Shown: positions 1 through 11,647, numbered from the stretch's first letter. The stretch: 64,000 nucleotides of DNA from Xenopus tropicalis (GCF_000004195.4 NC_030679.2:19046712-19110711); one strand, 5' to 3'. Numbers and translations are program-made. Notes: a model not told the origin generated them from the letters alone.

Positions 1-2990
1 TTGATCATTTTATAACTTACTAAGGTATTTATCTATTTACATATTTTCTGTGTAATAAAAGCTATGGCCTGTTGCATCCCATCCTGGACATCATTATTGG
101 GGGTGGGGGAAGGAGCTAAGGTAAGGAAGCCTGCGTAATTGACACTGCACTGTCATATCTGTGCTCCATTCTTTACTTCACTGTGTCTGTTCAATGTTGG
201 ACTAGCTCACCAGAATACCAGGGAAACCCCTGAACTGTCCAAATGTCAGTGGGTCCTCCTGCTCCATTGTGCCTCGTATGCCTATATCTTGCCCATTAAA
301 TTTTTTTGTATGAGGACAAGAAGGAGTAATAGAGAGAAGGCTAGATGATATTACAGAGATGTATGGAAAAGCGAAGAGACTAGGAGAATAAAGGTTCTAA
401 GTGAGGAGGATACAAAAATAATATAGAGAGTGGCCCCTTGGTCAAAGTTTTTCTGGTGGGTCCTGGCATCCCAGTCTGACGCTGCATTTCTTGGCCCAGC
501 CTGTAATGGGAGCCCCGGAGCTGCCACCACCTCTTAGAGTGGCTGTAGCCCCAGTGTTCTCCTGCATCAATAGGCATTATTTCAGCATAATTTCCTGAAC
601 GAATGGACAGGAACGTAGCACAACTACACAGAGGTGCAAGGAATGGCTTTGGACACAAGTTTTTCCAAGGAACAGCATTTTATTTTGTACAACCAATTGC
701 GTTACTGCTACTGCACTTAGCAGCAATAAATAACCCCTAATTTTTATGTTGCCAGGACAAAGATACAAATTATTTACATATATTATGCTCAGATCTAAAC
801 AACGGGTGCTCTTAGGCCTGCAACACTCATCACCCCCTGCCCACCCCTTTGCATCGAACGTGTGCTGCAAGCTTGTATGCACAAGTTTTTTCTTGTAGGG
901 TCTGGAGCACCCGGGATTGGTGCGCGGGAGAGTTAAGGAGCTATCAAATCTCCTGCACATCCCCAGTGCTTTGGAATGAATTTAAATGCAGCTGGGTGGC
1001 ATGCCACCCTTAAAATCCTGCCGCCCTAGTCCCAGGCCTTCTTGTGAATCCAGGCCTGATTACTCTTCCATCAATACCTTTCCCTCTTTGTGATATAGCT
1101 TCCAAAATACTTCTTTCCTGTTTCCGCTGGGGGCTACTAAATGTAAGGCACTCCCCAGTAATCATAATGTATAATGTATAACATTAATATATGTTAGAAT
1201 GGGTTCATCACTGAGTGGCCCTTGTTTCCAGAGTCCAGGAAGGTATCAGTTGTCCCAGTGTTTTTGTTATAGTTGTGTTATTTGCTCCCTTCCTTCAATA
1301 CAAAGACAAGAGTTCAGGTTATTACCAAAGGCAATCAATAATATTCATCACAGCTAAGTGGAAGGGGATGTAGCTTATATAATATTGGTATAGTGTAATT
1401 GTAGCTATTAGACAAAAATGCCCTTTATTATGCTTCTCTTGGTCTTCCTACCCTGTGCCGTACAGAGAACCATTCCTGTCTAGGTAGAGAAGGGAACCGA
1501 TTAAATGCTCAGCTATTAAACACAGTGTATAACATGATGATGGAAAGCCGTTTAACGGCTACATTGCATTTTATATTTTAGAAAGATGATTCAATCTGAA
1601 TCAATTTTATCCTCAATTACTGGGCGAATTTGAAGGTGACTTTGTCAGGCTGTTTCTGTTATAACCAGATATATGTCTTCTTTGGGCGAAAGAAAAATCA
1701 GATATGAGATTGCTTGGTTAAGAAAAGCGGCAACGTGCCAAGATATTTTACTGAGATACATTAAAGAAAATAAATGGTGATTCCAAAGTATTTGCACGAG
1801 GGGGAAAAGAATTACAGACGGCAGCTACATTGCAGATGACAGTGACCTGGTTCCAGGAAAGCAGTTTCGGGAGAAGAATGAGCTTTTACACAAATTACAG
1901 GATTTGAAAATGCCCCGTGTCTGCCACTTGATAAATAATATCATCTACAGCAAGACTGATTTTTCCCTTTCATATTTGTTAATTAGAATATTAAGAGCAG
2001 CATGTATAGTTATTATCCTCTTATTTTCCCTAGCTTCCATGAAAGTGTCCAACAGATCCACCCAAAGGCTGAATGGGCAGGTTCTATACAATTACAGCAG
2101 CCTGAGCAATATTTACTTCCTTATCTGCCACTGCAACATGCACTTTGCCAACATGCTGAATCCAACATGTCTGACTACCGAGCCAACCAACATCCATTGT
2201 ACAAAGACATTGTTCATGACCAAGTTCCATACAAATTTATCACCATGTATAACCAACTGTCTCAGCTTGATTGCACCGATACTTTTTTATTATCTCCTAT
2301 AGTGCTTCTGGTTTTCGGCCCCAGACTTATAATATGTGGATTCAGGCAAATGCCAGAGGGGCTGCTGTAAGATGCCATAGACAGTCACCATTTATTGGGC
2401 TGGTGGGGGTGTTTGGGCTTCTGAGTATTTGAAATGCCAGGGCCTATGGCCTAGGGTTCTACAAACCTTACCTGGTAGTTTTCCCAGGAGGGTCCTTAGC
2501 CAGCTAGAGTGGGTCCTTTAATACAGTTAGGAGGGGGAAGCAGGTCCCTTAGAAGTGTAAGGTGTCAGGTTTCCCCTAGGTTATAAAAAGGCGTACCCCA
2601 CTTGCTGGAGGAGATTAAGGGTACTCCAGAGGGCCTGGGTGGAGGTAGGCTCAGTATAGAAGAACTAAGTGCAAGGATAGAGTTTGTAATAGTTCATTCT
2701 AGGAGTAAAAGGAAGGATCAGGGTATTTAACAGAACAGTCAGAAGCTCAAATGAGGAGGCTACTAAGGCTTAGAACCCTGTGGTATTGATGCTGCCTTTA
2801 TAGTTACCCAAACATTTTTGGTGCATGAGAATATGTAGATTCCAGAAGTAAATCACTTCTGTGAGCTCTGCCTAGTGATTAAGATCAAGTTCAAACTGGT
2901 AGACTGGACACAAAACTGAGTGTGCATTGACAACTTATACAAATGTACTTTGGCTGTGCCAAATTGTTTGCATAGACCCTAGGGAACCCT
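1..2990. other. non-coding stretch, no gene recognised
   Basis: Only short, overlapping frames on both strands occur here and none resembles a known family. No convincing acceptor-donor pair encloses an open frame. The only recognisable item is a small repeat fragment near position 1000. Confidence 0.5.
980..1061 (-). repeat. fragment of a CAGGCCTG-ended repeat
   Basis: The stretch reads, inverted, like the start of the element at 58911-59098. Both have a CAGGCCTGG end, then CTAGGGCGGCA, then a GTGGCATGC/GCATGCCAC core. Only one end is present, so this is a truncated copy. Confidence 0.4.
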
Positions 2991-3040
2991 GCAATTACTT
3001 CCAGCCTGGACCACGTGGTACCCACAGGGTTTCCCTAGTG

Positions 3041-3300
3041 CAGTGATCCCCGACCAGTAGCTCGGGGGCAACATGTTGTTCACCAACCCCTTGGATGTTG
3101 CTCCCAGTGGTCAGTAGTAATTTTTGAATTCCTGACTTGGGGGCAAGTTTTGGTTGAATAAAAACAAGATTTACTACCAAATAAAGCTTCCTATAAGCTG
3201 ATAGTGTACATAGAGGCTACCTATTAGCTCTACAATGTTGCTCTACAAGTCTTTTTACATTTGACTGTGGCTCACGAGTAAGAAAGTTTGGGGACCCCTG
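3041..3300. mobile_element. hAT-type MITE with perfect 8-bp TSD
   Basis: The element starts CAGTGATCCCCGACCAG and ends TTTGGGGACCCCTG, imperfect inverted ends of CAG...CTG type. The 8 bases CCCTAGTG stand on both sides (3033-3040 and 3301-3308). The 260-bp interior has no coding capacity. Partial relatives lie at 38541-38771 and 53119-53412, sharing GGCAAGTTTTGGTT and the GTGGCTCA motif. An 8-bp duplication with CAG...CTG ends is diagnostic of the hAT superfamily; family placement within it is inference. Confidence 0.85.
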
Positions 3301-4159
3301 CCCTAGTGGGTAGTGACCATGGATCCAACTGACTTGTAACAAGGAAACTAATGCTAATACATTATTAACAACCCACGCAATGGCATGCCAGAAAGTGACA
3401 TCATCCCAAACCTGAAACCGGGCACCACAACTTCAGAAAGCGGGGACATCACATGCAGGTTGTACTGCTTAGTACCTGCTATAATGCTGGAATTATGGCA
3501 AAAAAACACTTAATTGTGGGTTAATTAAGATTTGACTTGCACTACATTGCACTTGCTTTGTAAACAAGCATTTAGGACTCACTAAGTTCATACTTGTTGC
3601 TTTCAAATAAGAATACAATATCAGTTTCTATCTCCTCTGTACCAGCGGGAAAATGGATCCACACCACAAAATCATTTTCTTGAAACTTGCGGTTGAGTTT
3701 GTTTTGTCCTCAGGGATTCGGCAAGTTAACTCTACTTATAATGCAAATTTGTTTTTCCACTTAAGCATTTTATTTTACTTTGAATCTCCTGAGGCTACGT
3801 AAAATAAATGATAATGTCAGTGGATTTAAATATACCACCAGGAAGTAGATATAATCTTCTAAGTATCAGATTTTAAATGCTAAGATTAAATATATCAACA
3901 TTTTACAGGATGTTTGATGCAAACAAGGAGAATTTGTATTTTTGTTGGCAGGATTTAACTCTAAGCATGAGGCCAAAGCTTGGAGGTTCCATTTGATTTA
4001 AGTAGGGAAGCAAATTACTCTCAGAAGGCTATTTAGAACTTCTGGGTTAGGCCAGCAACGTGCGCCTGTGTGCTAGCCCTATACATCAAAGCTGATATGG
4101 TGATGGAAGTATCATTGTTGAATTTATTCCTTATCCGCCTATTGTCCTGCACTAAAGAC

Positions 4160-4365
4160 TGGTCATTTTTTTTTATATGACTACTACTTTTTTGACAGGA
4201 CAGCTACTTATTTGAAGCAACCACAACTTATCTGACGTGACTTATTCCTCACTTGCAAAATTTTTTGTTGCAAAGACTTTTTAGGACAGTTCAGCAAAAA
4301 AATTGCAGAATGTGGAATTTCGCAGAGAATCCATGCCTGGCGAAAAAAAAACTACTGAAGACATA
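4160..4365. repeat. degenerate interspersed repeat with AGAATCCATGCCTG motif
   Basis: The segment ends with a cgcaGAGAATCCATGCCTGgcgaaa motif. Much the same motif occurs at about 63680-63700, and the loosely similar segment at 13710-13930 looks like the same family. Poly-T/A interruptions and drift suggest an old copy. Boundaries are approximate. Confidence 0.4.
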
Positions 4366-5003
4366 TGTATGCTGGTTTGTCCTCTGCAAAAGCATTCTCA
4401 TTGCAGTCATTCAGCTGGCTACAGCATCTGGCTTACACCCAGCCCACAATGTGGCATACTTCTTTGTAAGGTGGATGCTTTATAAATGACAAATAATAAT
4501 AATGTATGATGTGGCCCCAGAGTACATGAGTGGCACATCACTCCTAAAACTTGCCACTGTAGACCCAGGCCTTTGACAGGCATGTCACCCATAGTAACAG
4601 GCCCATCACTTACTGTCAGTAATTTTCACCTCAAACATAACTTCCCAGTTGCACAGAATTGTCATCCAGTGTCCTCTGATCTCTATCCGAAGCAGTGGAG
4701 CAGGAGTACAGCAGGAGTTCCTATGTGGAATGGGGATGGGACCAGGGCAGAGCCAAAGGCGGGGCAGGCATGACTAAGATACAGCCAAATCACCTCTGAT
4801 CCTGATTGGCATTTCTATTTTGTGACTATCACACAGATTCAGGCCTAAATATTCTGTATCCAGTAATCTAACTCTTGTGAACCACAATTTTCCACAGACT
4901 TTTGTGCTTTCTGCTGCAGATAACTACATGGACACAGATCTTCAGCAGTGCCATGAAATTGGGAATGTTTGCCTGAATTGAAGAATTCTAGATGAGGCAT
5001 TTT

Positions 5004-5239
5004 CAGGGCCAGAACTAGGGGTAGACAGAAGAGACACGTGTCTAGGGTGCAAAAGTGGGGGGGGTGCTAGGCACATACCTCTTCTCTCTACGCTTCCTTG
5101 TTTGGGTCTAAAATGGCAACACTTGCGGTCCCTTGCACTATCCCACCCCCTCCTCCAGCTCATCAGCACACGCTCGTGCACAGGGGGCATGGATGCTCAT
5201 GCGTTATCTAGGGTGCCCATTTAACTTAGCCCGGCCCTG
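5004..5239. mobile_element. CAGGGCC...GGCCCTG-ended hAT-like MITE
   Basis: The ends are CAGGGCCAGAACTAGGGG and AGCCCGGCCCTG, which pair as short inverted repeats. The flanks (GGCATTTT left, GCAATTAA right) match only weakly as a decayed 8-bp TSD. A related fragment of the left end is seen near 33915-33965. No coding sequence is present. Confidence 0.5.
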
Positions 5240-6174
5240 GCAATTAACATGCACTCAAGTCAAGATATCAATTGTGCCAACAGTAACAGGCACTAAGCTA
5301 AGCCAGGCCTAGCAATCCATGGCAGAACTGAACTGTGTAGTGTTTTGAACAAAGAGCGTCAGTCAGTGAAGTATGGCACAACCAAATTACACACCAGTCT
5401 TTGCTGCACAGAATACATGTCACTGAAATAATATCAGACTGAAACCATTTGATCAGCTCTTGTTCTGACTATGAATATAAATTCTGGAGCCCATGCTGGG
5501 ATTATTTTCTGAACATACACATTTAGTGCAAGATAAGCGTTTTATATTTGACTGTTGGCACCTGTGTTTTGCTTGAGGAGCTGAGATTTTGGAACCAAAT
5601 ATAACTAATTCAAAACACTAATCACGATCAATATGTGTAGCTGCCGGGTCTCAGTAACACTGAAAGGTCCAATATCAACAGATTTCTAAAATAATTCTAA
5701 GATGAAATGTTTTCATTTTGTTAACGGAGGGGATTTTTCTAAATAAACACTATAATGCTGACATCTGGTTTCAGCCACTGGGACACCTTCACGTACACCA
5801 CACAATGACCCACTGAACCCCACGTGGCTTGGCGCTGATCAAAACTAATGTTTTTATGAGACTCAATTACACTCTCTTCTAGAGCTATCAACTCAACAGC
5901 TATGCTTGTCTGGGGAACCGCAGAGCCATTTATTCTTCCCCATACACAGAAGTGACATCGTGTCTTGCATGCTTCTGGAAGTGATGTCACGCAAATGCAT
6001 CAAATGCAGCCACAAAATGCTTACTGCGCATGTGTGCCCGAAATTCACCACAGGACTTTGTGTGACAAAATCAGGAGAATGCTGTTGGGGGACGGGAGAA
6101 TGTGGATTAGCTTTCAGCATGTTTGATTAATCCCCCGGCTTGCAGCACCCAGGCTGGTTAAATACAATTGGTTT

Positions 6175-6440
6175 GAATTTTATTTTTTTTAATTATTTGC
6201 CTCCTCTTCTGGCCTCTACTCTTTCCAGCTTTTCAATTATTCACTGACCCCAGCAGCAAAAAAAATATTGATCTGTGAGACTACAACGTTATTGTTATTG
6301 TTACTTTGTATTACCTATCTTTCCATTTAGGCCCTTCTCTAATCATATTCCTGTCTCTCATTCAAACCACTACCTGGTTGCTAGGTTAAATTGAACCCTA
6401 GCAACCTGATGGCTGCTGAATTATGGCTGTTATGCTTACT
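6175..6440. repeat. palindrome-centred Xenopus repeat, copy 1
   Basis: The copy shares order and motifs with 48126-48559: a TTTTAATTATTTGCC block, TTATTGTTATTGTTAC, CTCTCATTCAAACC, then a palindromic centre GGTTGCTAGG...CCCTAGCAACC. Both outer ends are lost or diverged. A further trace of the centre (GACCCTAGCAACC) is near 12635-12650. Confidence 0.55.
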
Positions 6441-6889
6441 TTGGAGAGGTAGGAGGCCCAAAAGAGATTATGGTTATGAGTATTGAGGGTTATGGGAGTT
6501 TTACATTCCCTTTAATTACAGGCGTAAGACAAGGATCCTGCCTACCAGCTGAACATCAGCCATCTTGCTGAAATCTAACAGAGTAAGATTAGTAAAAAGT
6601 ACTGGCTTGCTGATAACTACATACAATGAAATCAAAGTTGAGAAAGAGGGATAGAGTTCAGCTATGAAAGTCTTTAGCCAGCTGTACGCAGAGCATACAG
6701 GATCCTTGTTGAGGGATCCTCTATCACCCATGATAAAATGTTGGAGTTGTAGTTCAGCAAATATAATATAGTGTAATATAATGAAGCCACAATGGCACAA
6801 TAATCTGTGAATGTAAGATAAGAGCTAGACGGCTGGCATAGTGCTGATAATTAGCATTCTCATTTATGAATTATCTTGTAAATATAGTA

Positions 6890-7220
6890 CAGGTATGGGA
6901 TCCCTTATCCGGAAACCCATTATCTAGAAAGTTCAGAATTACGGAAAGGCCATCTCTCATAGACTCCATTATAAGCAAATAATTCTAATTTTTAAAAATG
7001 ATTACCTTTTTCTCTGTAATTATAAAACAGAACCTTGTATTTGATCACAACTAAGATATATTTAATCCTTATTGGAGGCAGAACAGCCCTATTGGGTTTA
7101 TTCAATATTAAAATAGTTTTTTAGCAGACTTAAGTTATAAAGATCCAAATTATGGAAAGATCCTTTATCCGGGTCCTCTACCCAGGTCCCATGCATTATG
7201 GATAACCGGTCCCATACCTG
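6890..7220. mobile_element. CAGGTATGGGA palindromic MITE, copy 1
   Basis: The element begins CAGGTATGGGATCCCTTATC and ends with the complementary ATAACCGGTCCCATACCTG. It is bounded by TA on both sides. Its arms carry the paired motifs ACGGAAAGGCC... and ...GGAAAGATCC. Related copies are at 18763-19086 and, more decayed, at 54536-54790 and 55275-55510. I recognise it as a very abundant Xenopus repeat. The TA flank would suit a TA-targeting superfamily, but I do not assign one firmly. Confidence 0.75.
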
Positions 7221-7222
7221 TA

Positions 7223-8262
7223 TAGTTTTTGGTCAGTAGCATTCTTATTGGTGAATGAGTAATTACATTATAGAGAAGTACTGTAGGTGGCACAGTGGGA
7301 CAGGCTTACAGTTGGGTTTAGTGTCCCTTTAAAGAATGATGTTTGGGGTGTCTTAATGCAACCCATTATATACTGTAGGAAAGGGGGGAATGGATTTTCT
7401 CTTACAGTAATATAACAATTTAAGTAACAGGGGAACTTATTTTCCTGCCCAATGTTATGCTATGGCTGATCAACTAAACAGCACATTATTTCTGCATTCA
7501 TCTTTGTAAATATTTGACTAAGAAGAAAATTACTCAGGATGCAATCACAACCATATGTGTCTGCAGCTAAAGCCTTAGCTGGCTGCCTTTTACTTACCTG
7601 ACAATCTCCCTAGGTACCCCCAAATTCTCACAGGACTTTGTGTAGCACTGAAAGTAGTTTTATTACGTGGCAAAAGGCATTGTCTATAGTATTGTTTTAA
7701 TGGATGTTATACCAGGGTATAGTGTCCTTTTAAGAATACAGTTTGCATGTTGCTGGACTACAGATCACTGCATGTTTTACCCATAACAATATGTGGGAGT
7801 GTGTACTCCAGCAAGTGTAGTATAATGCATGGTTGAGAAACAATGTTTAGATCCCGTTTAAATGAGAAAACTGCAGGTTTGTGTTACTTATGTGAATCAG
7901 TACTGCTATCTTGTGGCAGAGATATGAAAGTACCAGATGTGTGTAAAATGAAAGTCAGGCTTATGTCTTATAAAACAAGGTTTAGCTGAGAATCGTCACT
8001 TTGGTTGGCTATGATGGTTTGCACTTTTATTTCCCCCTCCATTTATTCCGCACACACAAAGAAATAAATGGCACATAAATTTTGTGAAATCACTATTTAT
8101 TAATGGTGAGCGAAACAAGTGCTTTACGCTTTGCTATTTGTGAAACTGTGGAAAAAATGGAGTCCCTTCTAATTATCCTATATATCGAGTGACTCACCAC
8201 CTAAATAGGGAAGGCTTGGTATTGTAATGTCTCTGGGAATCCTAGCTGTATCTATCCTTGTG
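7223..8262. other. non-coding, no feature recognised
   Basis: The segment is AT-rich with no open frame above background. A good donor-like GTAAGT on the minus strand near 7597 follows CTGACAATC-type sequence, but no convincing open exon precedes it. Near 7320 and 7725 there are CCCTTTAA/CCTTTTAA motifs that could be ends of decayed TTAA-type MITEs. Confidence 0.4.
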
Positions 8263-8270
8263 GTGGGCCT

Positions 8271-8915
8271 TAGAGATGTAGCGAACTGTTCGCCGGCGAA
8301 CTAATTCGCGCGAACATCGGGTGTTCGCAAGTCCGCAAATTCGCGAACTTTTCGTGATGTTCGCAATTTGGGTTCGCCGGCACCGAAAAAATCGCAAAAC
8401 TTACGATAACATTACGAATGCTCCGAAAAAGTCGCAAAACTTACGATAACGTTACGAATGCTCCGAAAAAGTCGCAAAACTTACGATAACGTTACGAATG
8501 CTTCGAAAAAGTCGCAAAACTTACGATAACGGTACGACTGCTCCGAAAAAGTCGCAAAACTTACGATAACGTTACGAATGCTCCGAAAAAGTCGCAAAAC
8601 TTACGATAACTTTACGAAAGCGCCGGAAATTACGAAAAAGTCGCAAAATTACCGATCATTTCGAAAAACAGCGTGTGTCAATTTTTCAGAGAAATTTTTG
8701 CTTGATCCCCCTCCTGCATGCCACTGTCCAGGTCGTGGCACCCTTTAAACAACTTTAAAATCAGTTTTCTGGCCAGAAATGGCTTTTCTAGGTTTTAAAG
8801 TTCGCCTTCCCATTGAAGTCTATGGGGTTCGCAAAGTTCGCGAATATTCGCAATTTTCGGCGGAAGTTCGCGAACAGGTTCGCGAACTTTTTTTTTGAGG
8901 TTCGCTACATCCCTA
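8271..8915 (-). mobile_element. short non-autonomous hAT derivative, copy 1
   Basis: The element runs from TAGAGATGTAGCGAACTG to GGTTCGCTACATCCCTA, 645 bp. A perfect 8-bp TSD, GTGGGCCT, lies at 8263-8270 and 8916-8923. Its left end matches the right end of the large hAT at 39310-46095 in reverse complement (GTTCGCCGGCGAACTAATTC, then CGCGCGAACATCGGGTG). Its right 200 bp match the large element's left end, including CTGGCCAGAAATGG and the GCATGCCACTGTCC block, so it is inverted relative to the parent. The middle is replaced by a 40-bp tandem repeat. It encodes nothing and would depend on transposase supplied in trans. Confidence 0.9.
8385..8624. repeat. 40-bp tandem repeat inside the short hAT
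   Basis: Six units start at 8385, 8425, 8465, 8505, 8545 and 8585. Each contains GAAAAAGTCGCAAAACTTAC followed by GATAACGTTACGAATGCTCC with a few substitutions. The array is CpG-bearing and occupies the place where the parent element carries its gene. A partial, diverged seventh unit follows to about 8660. Confidence 0.9.
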
Positions 8916-9030
8916 GTGGGCCTGACTCCCCATCCTATGGTTGCGACCTGTCCAGTTTTGACCCTGACAGCCCTTCCAAAAACTGCCTGCCTGGGTTTCC
9001 AAATAAGGAAATCTGGACAGAACTCAGAGA

Positions 9031-9414
9031 CAACCTTAGTGAGAAGGAGGGGTCATGATGACAAAAGATGAGAGGCTGGTTTGGCTGGATGGGGAAGGGT
9101 TGCCACCTTTGGGCAGCTTGAACTCTGGGTAGGGGAGTGGTGACATCACAGGGGAGGGGCAGTGACATCACTGGGTGGGGCGTCATAGTGACATCGAGGG
9201 CAGAACCATGACATCTCGGGGGCAGGACTATGCCATGGCAATCAGCAATTCGATGATGACTGCGCCACTCTGAGTGATGTCACTGACCCTCTCCTGTGAT
9301 GTCACCACTCCCCTACCCAGAGTTCAAGCTGCCCAAAGGTGGGAACCCTTCTCCATCCAGCCAAACCAGCCTCTCATCTTTTGTCATCATGACCCCTCCT
9401 TCTCACTAAGGTTG
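9031..9414. repeat. 140-bp inverted repeat with 104-bp spacer
   Basis: The left arm 9031-9170 and right arm 9275-9414 are near-perfect reverse complements. Each includes CCTTAGTGAGAAGGAGGGGT, GATGACAAAAGATGAGAGGC and GTGGTGACATCACAGG or complements. The two arms therefore give almost the same conceptual peptide from opposite strands, which explains the coding look; it is not evidence for a gene. It is probably the arms of a palindromic MITE. Confidence 0.8.
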
Positions 9415-10025
9415 TGCTCCATGTATGTGCCAACAGCGCATATGAATTTTCTCAGTTGCCAACTCACCTTCTGCCAACAGCGCCCTCGTCTTCATATTAT
9501 CTGTCATAATTCTGTGCCCAGAGATTCAATGCAAAGATTCAATGCCTTAGAGAATATTCTTATACAAATGCCAGACACGGATAAACTTCTTCCTTGCCTG
9601 CACCGGGAACCATTGCATCAGCCCAGGTGCAGGCACACACAGTGGATTTCAGCTTCTAAATGTAGACTCACGTTCTGATATCCGTTGGGTGTGCCTGCAC
9701 GTGGGCTGACACAGAGGTTCCAGGCACAGGCAAGGGGCTGATTTGTTTGTGTGCAGGCCAAGATTCATCCCTGTGTGGCATAAGCCTTACAGTAACCCCT
9801 GAGCCACCCTGTGCCATAGCAAACAGCAATCATTATGTGCTGTCAGAGCCCCAGCAATAACTTGCCCTGATAGGTGCCCTGGGCTCACAGCAGGGGGGCG
9901 CAATCAGAAACAGCCTTGAGGGAAACAGCTACAAATATGAAGTTTCTTTTTCAGGCAAAACAGAGGTTATTTTTCTCATGTAAGGTTTAATACACAGTTG
10001 ACAGAGATCGTCCACTACCTCCCCT

Positions 10026-10078
10026 TCAGGTGCCACTTATTCCTCCATTGATGTTCCCTCCAGCACTTCCAGTTGTTC
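10026..10078 (-). CDS. candidate 3'-terminal exon of an unidentified minus-strand gene
   Basis: On the minus strand a pyrimidine tract ends in TTTTCTGTTACAG, an excellent splice acceptor, directly before GAACAACTGGAAGTGC. Two frames are usable. One reads EQLEVLEGTSMEE and stops with TAA at 10037. The other, entered after one base of a split codon, reads GTTGSAGGNINGGISGT and stops with TGA at 10026. A possible ATTAAA poly(A) signal lies at 9986-9991 on this strand. The segment follows the exon at 10948-11062 with compatible phase for both frames. I do not recognise the protein, and a non-coding transcript is also possible. Confidence 0.4.
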
Positions 10079-10142
10079 CTGTAACAGAAAAGAAAGTAGC
10101 AGGGTGAGAAAGGTATCTAGAAATCGGTGCTATTACTCTTAA

Positions 10143-10446
10143 GCTGGCCATACATGCGCCGATAATATTGTACGAAACTCAGTTTCGTACGATATTCAGT
10201 GCGTGTATGGCAAGTCAGTGAGTAGACCGATATCGTAGGAGGCTGCTGATATTGGTCGACTCGCCGTTCGGGCCGGTTTAAAGATTTTGATCGGGTGCCA
10301 TAGAAGGCGCCTGAGCAAAATCTGTCTTCGGGGCTGAATCAGCAGAAGGAGGTAGATCAACAATCAACAATCCTATTGTTTCTATCTTCTTATCCTTGAC
10401 CGATGGTCGCACAAAAGATCTAAAATCGCCACGTGTGTGGCCACCT
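10143..10446. mobile_element. TTAA-flanked MITE (GCTGGCCATACATG ends)
   Basis: TTAA occurs at 10139-10142 and 10447-10450. The inside ends are GCTGGCCATACATGCGCC and CGCCACGTGTGTGGCCACC, inverted with mismatches. A central palindrome TACGAAACTCAGTTTCGTA is present. The size and TTAA target suit piggyBac or Kolobok-type MITEs. It sits in the putative last intron of the minus-strand gene candidate. Confidence 0.55.
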
Positions 10447-10947
10447 TTAAAATCAGGCCTATAAGGGAAAGGCTGGATCCCAGAGTAAGCTCTCCAAGGC
10501 CAAGTCATTTTAATGCTTCCCCATTATAATTGTGACACACTTTCATTTACAGTAAAAACACAGCAGCAATATCATCTCACTATAGGCCACTTCTTTACTC
10601 CAAATGGATTTGGCACATAAATTGTACCATTTTCATTGATCTTACATAAACTTTTTGTTTTAAAAGGAGGAGTGACTACCTCACATAGCAGCTTTACGCA
10701 CTGACATGTGGCTCTGTTTAAGCCCATTATCATTAAACTAGATAAAGAGACTAGTTATATAAACAGCAGGGTTAGTTAAATTCAGTGCAGCTCTGGATCT
10801 TCTCATCCAATTTTATTGCATAAGCCTTGTGTTATTTTACCATGTGGAGTCTGGATCCAGCAATAAAATATGCAGGGACCAGAGCTGGCAATCTAATATC
10901 ATTGATTCCCTATTTATCTAAATATCTATTTTGGATTTCTTTCTTAC

Positions 10948-11062
10948 CAGATGTTGTATCATCGTCAGATAGTTGGCGATGTTGTTCTCTCCGCCAAGCG
11001 GAGCGCAGGTGGTCAAAATTGCTATTTTCTTCCCTGAAGTCCTCCAGGGCATAGTGCAGCAA
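10948..11062 (-). CDS. candidate internal exon of an unidentified minus-strand gene
   Basis: This 115-nt segment is bounded by a strong acceptor (CTCTTTTCTTCCACTTACAG) and a strong donor (CTG then GTAAGAAAG). Two minus-strand frames are open throughout. Frame one includes LLHYALEDFREENSNF and later SAWRREQHRQLSDDD. Frame two includes APLGGENNIANYLTMIQHL. Both continue open into the next candidate exon at 10078. Frame one looks hydrophilic and charged; frame two joins naturally to EQLEVLEGTSMEE. I recognise neither. The local base composition is higher in GC than its surroundings, as expected for an exon. Confidence 0.45.
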
Positions 11063-11410
11063 CTGTAAGTGGAAGAAAAGAGCATTAGAGACACAAAGCT
11101 AAATGGATATAAATGCTGCTCACAATTAGTCTGGCTTTAATGAAAATAGTGACAGAAAAGGGTTGGCAACTTTTACAGCATGCCAGGCATAAGGGCTATG
11201 GTACATGGGGCATTTTACTTGTCACTAGCCCCCCCTCAACCTGTCACCTCTCTTAATATTAGTGAGAACTGCCATACCGCTTGCTTTAGATGTCTGTTGT
11301 TTAATCAGACTATATGTTTCTTCAGGCTATATTTTCCATTAAACTTGTGTAAAAAGGAGAGTGTATAATTTACCTTATTTTGAAATGATAAAAGAAATAG
11401 GGACATTACC

Positions 11411-11445
11411 TGAAGGGATGACATGTTCCTTGTTCTACAGCAATC
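11411..11445 (-). CDS. candidate small exon upstream of 10948-11062
   Basis: The donor is CCCTTCAG followed by GTAATGTCC. Two acceptors are possible: CTTGTTTGCCTTTAG before 11445 (35-nt exon) or GATTGCTGTAG before 11435 (25-nt exon). The first has the better pyrimidine tract. With the 35-nt form the frame reads IAVEQGTCHPF into frame two of the next exon; with the 25-nt form TRNMSSLQ leads into frame one. ATG at 11425-11423 (MSSLQ) could be a start in the second case. It is a microexon-sized prediction and uncertain. Confidence 0.35.
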
Positions 11446-11647
11446 TAAAGGCAAACAAGAGGTACAAATGAGCATTATATCAGGAACAGCAATAGGGAAG
11501 GTTTCAAGACTGTGACAGGAATGCTACAGTGCTTATAGCCTGCAATTTATATATTATCTAGCAAAAAGACATACCAGTTAGACATGAGCTGCCTGCAGTA
11601 AACTCCCCTGGGGCAGCGCAGGCCCAGGAAAGCAATAAGCGACCTAA

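Noticed and set aside
7560..7650. Minus-strand donor GTAAGTAAAAG with a possible 50-nt exon
   Set aside because: The surrounding text looks like interspersed repeat and no upstream coding phase could be matched.
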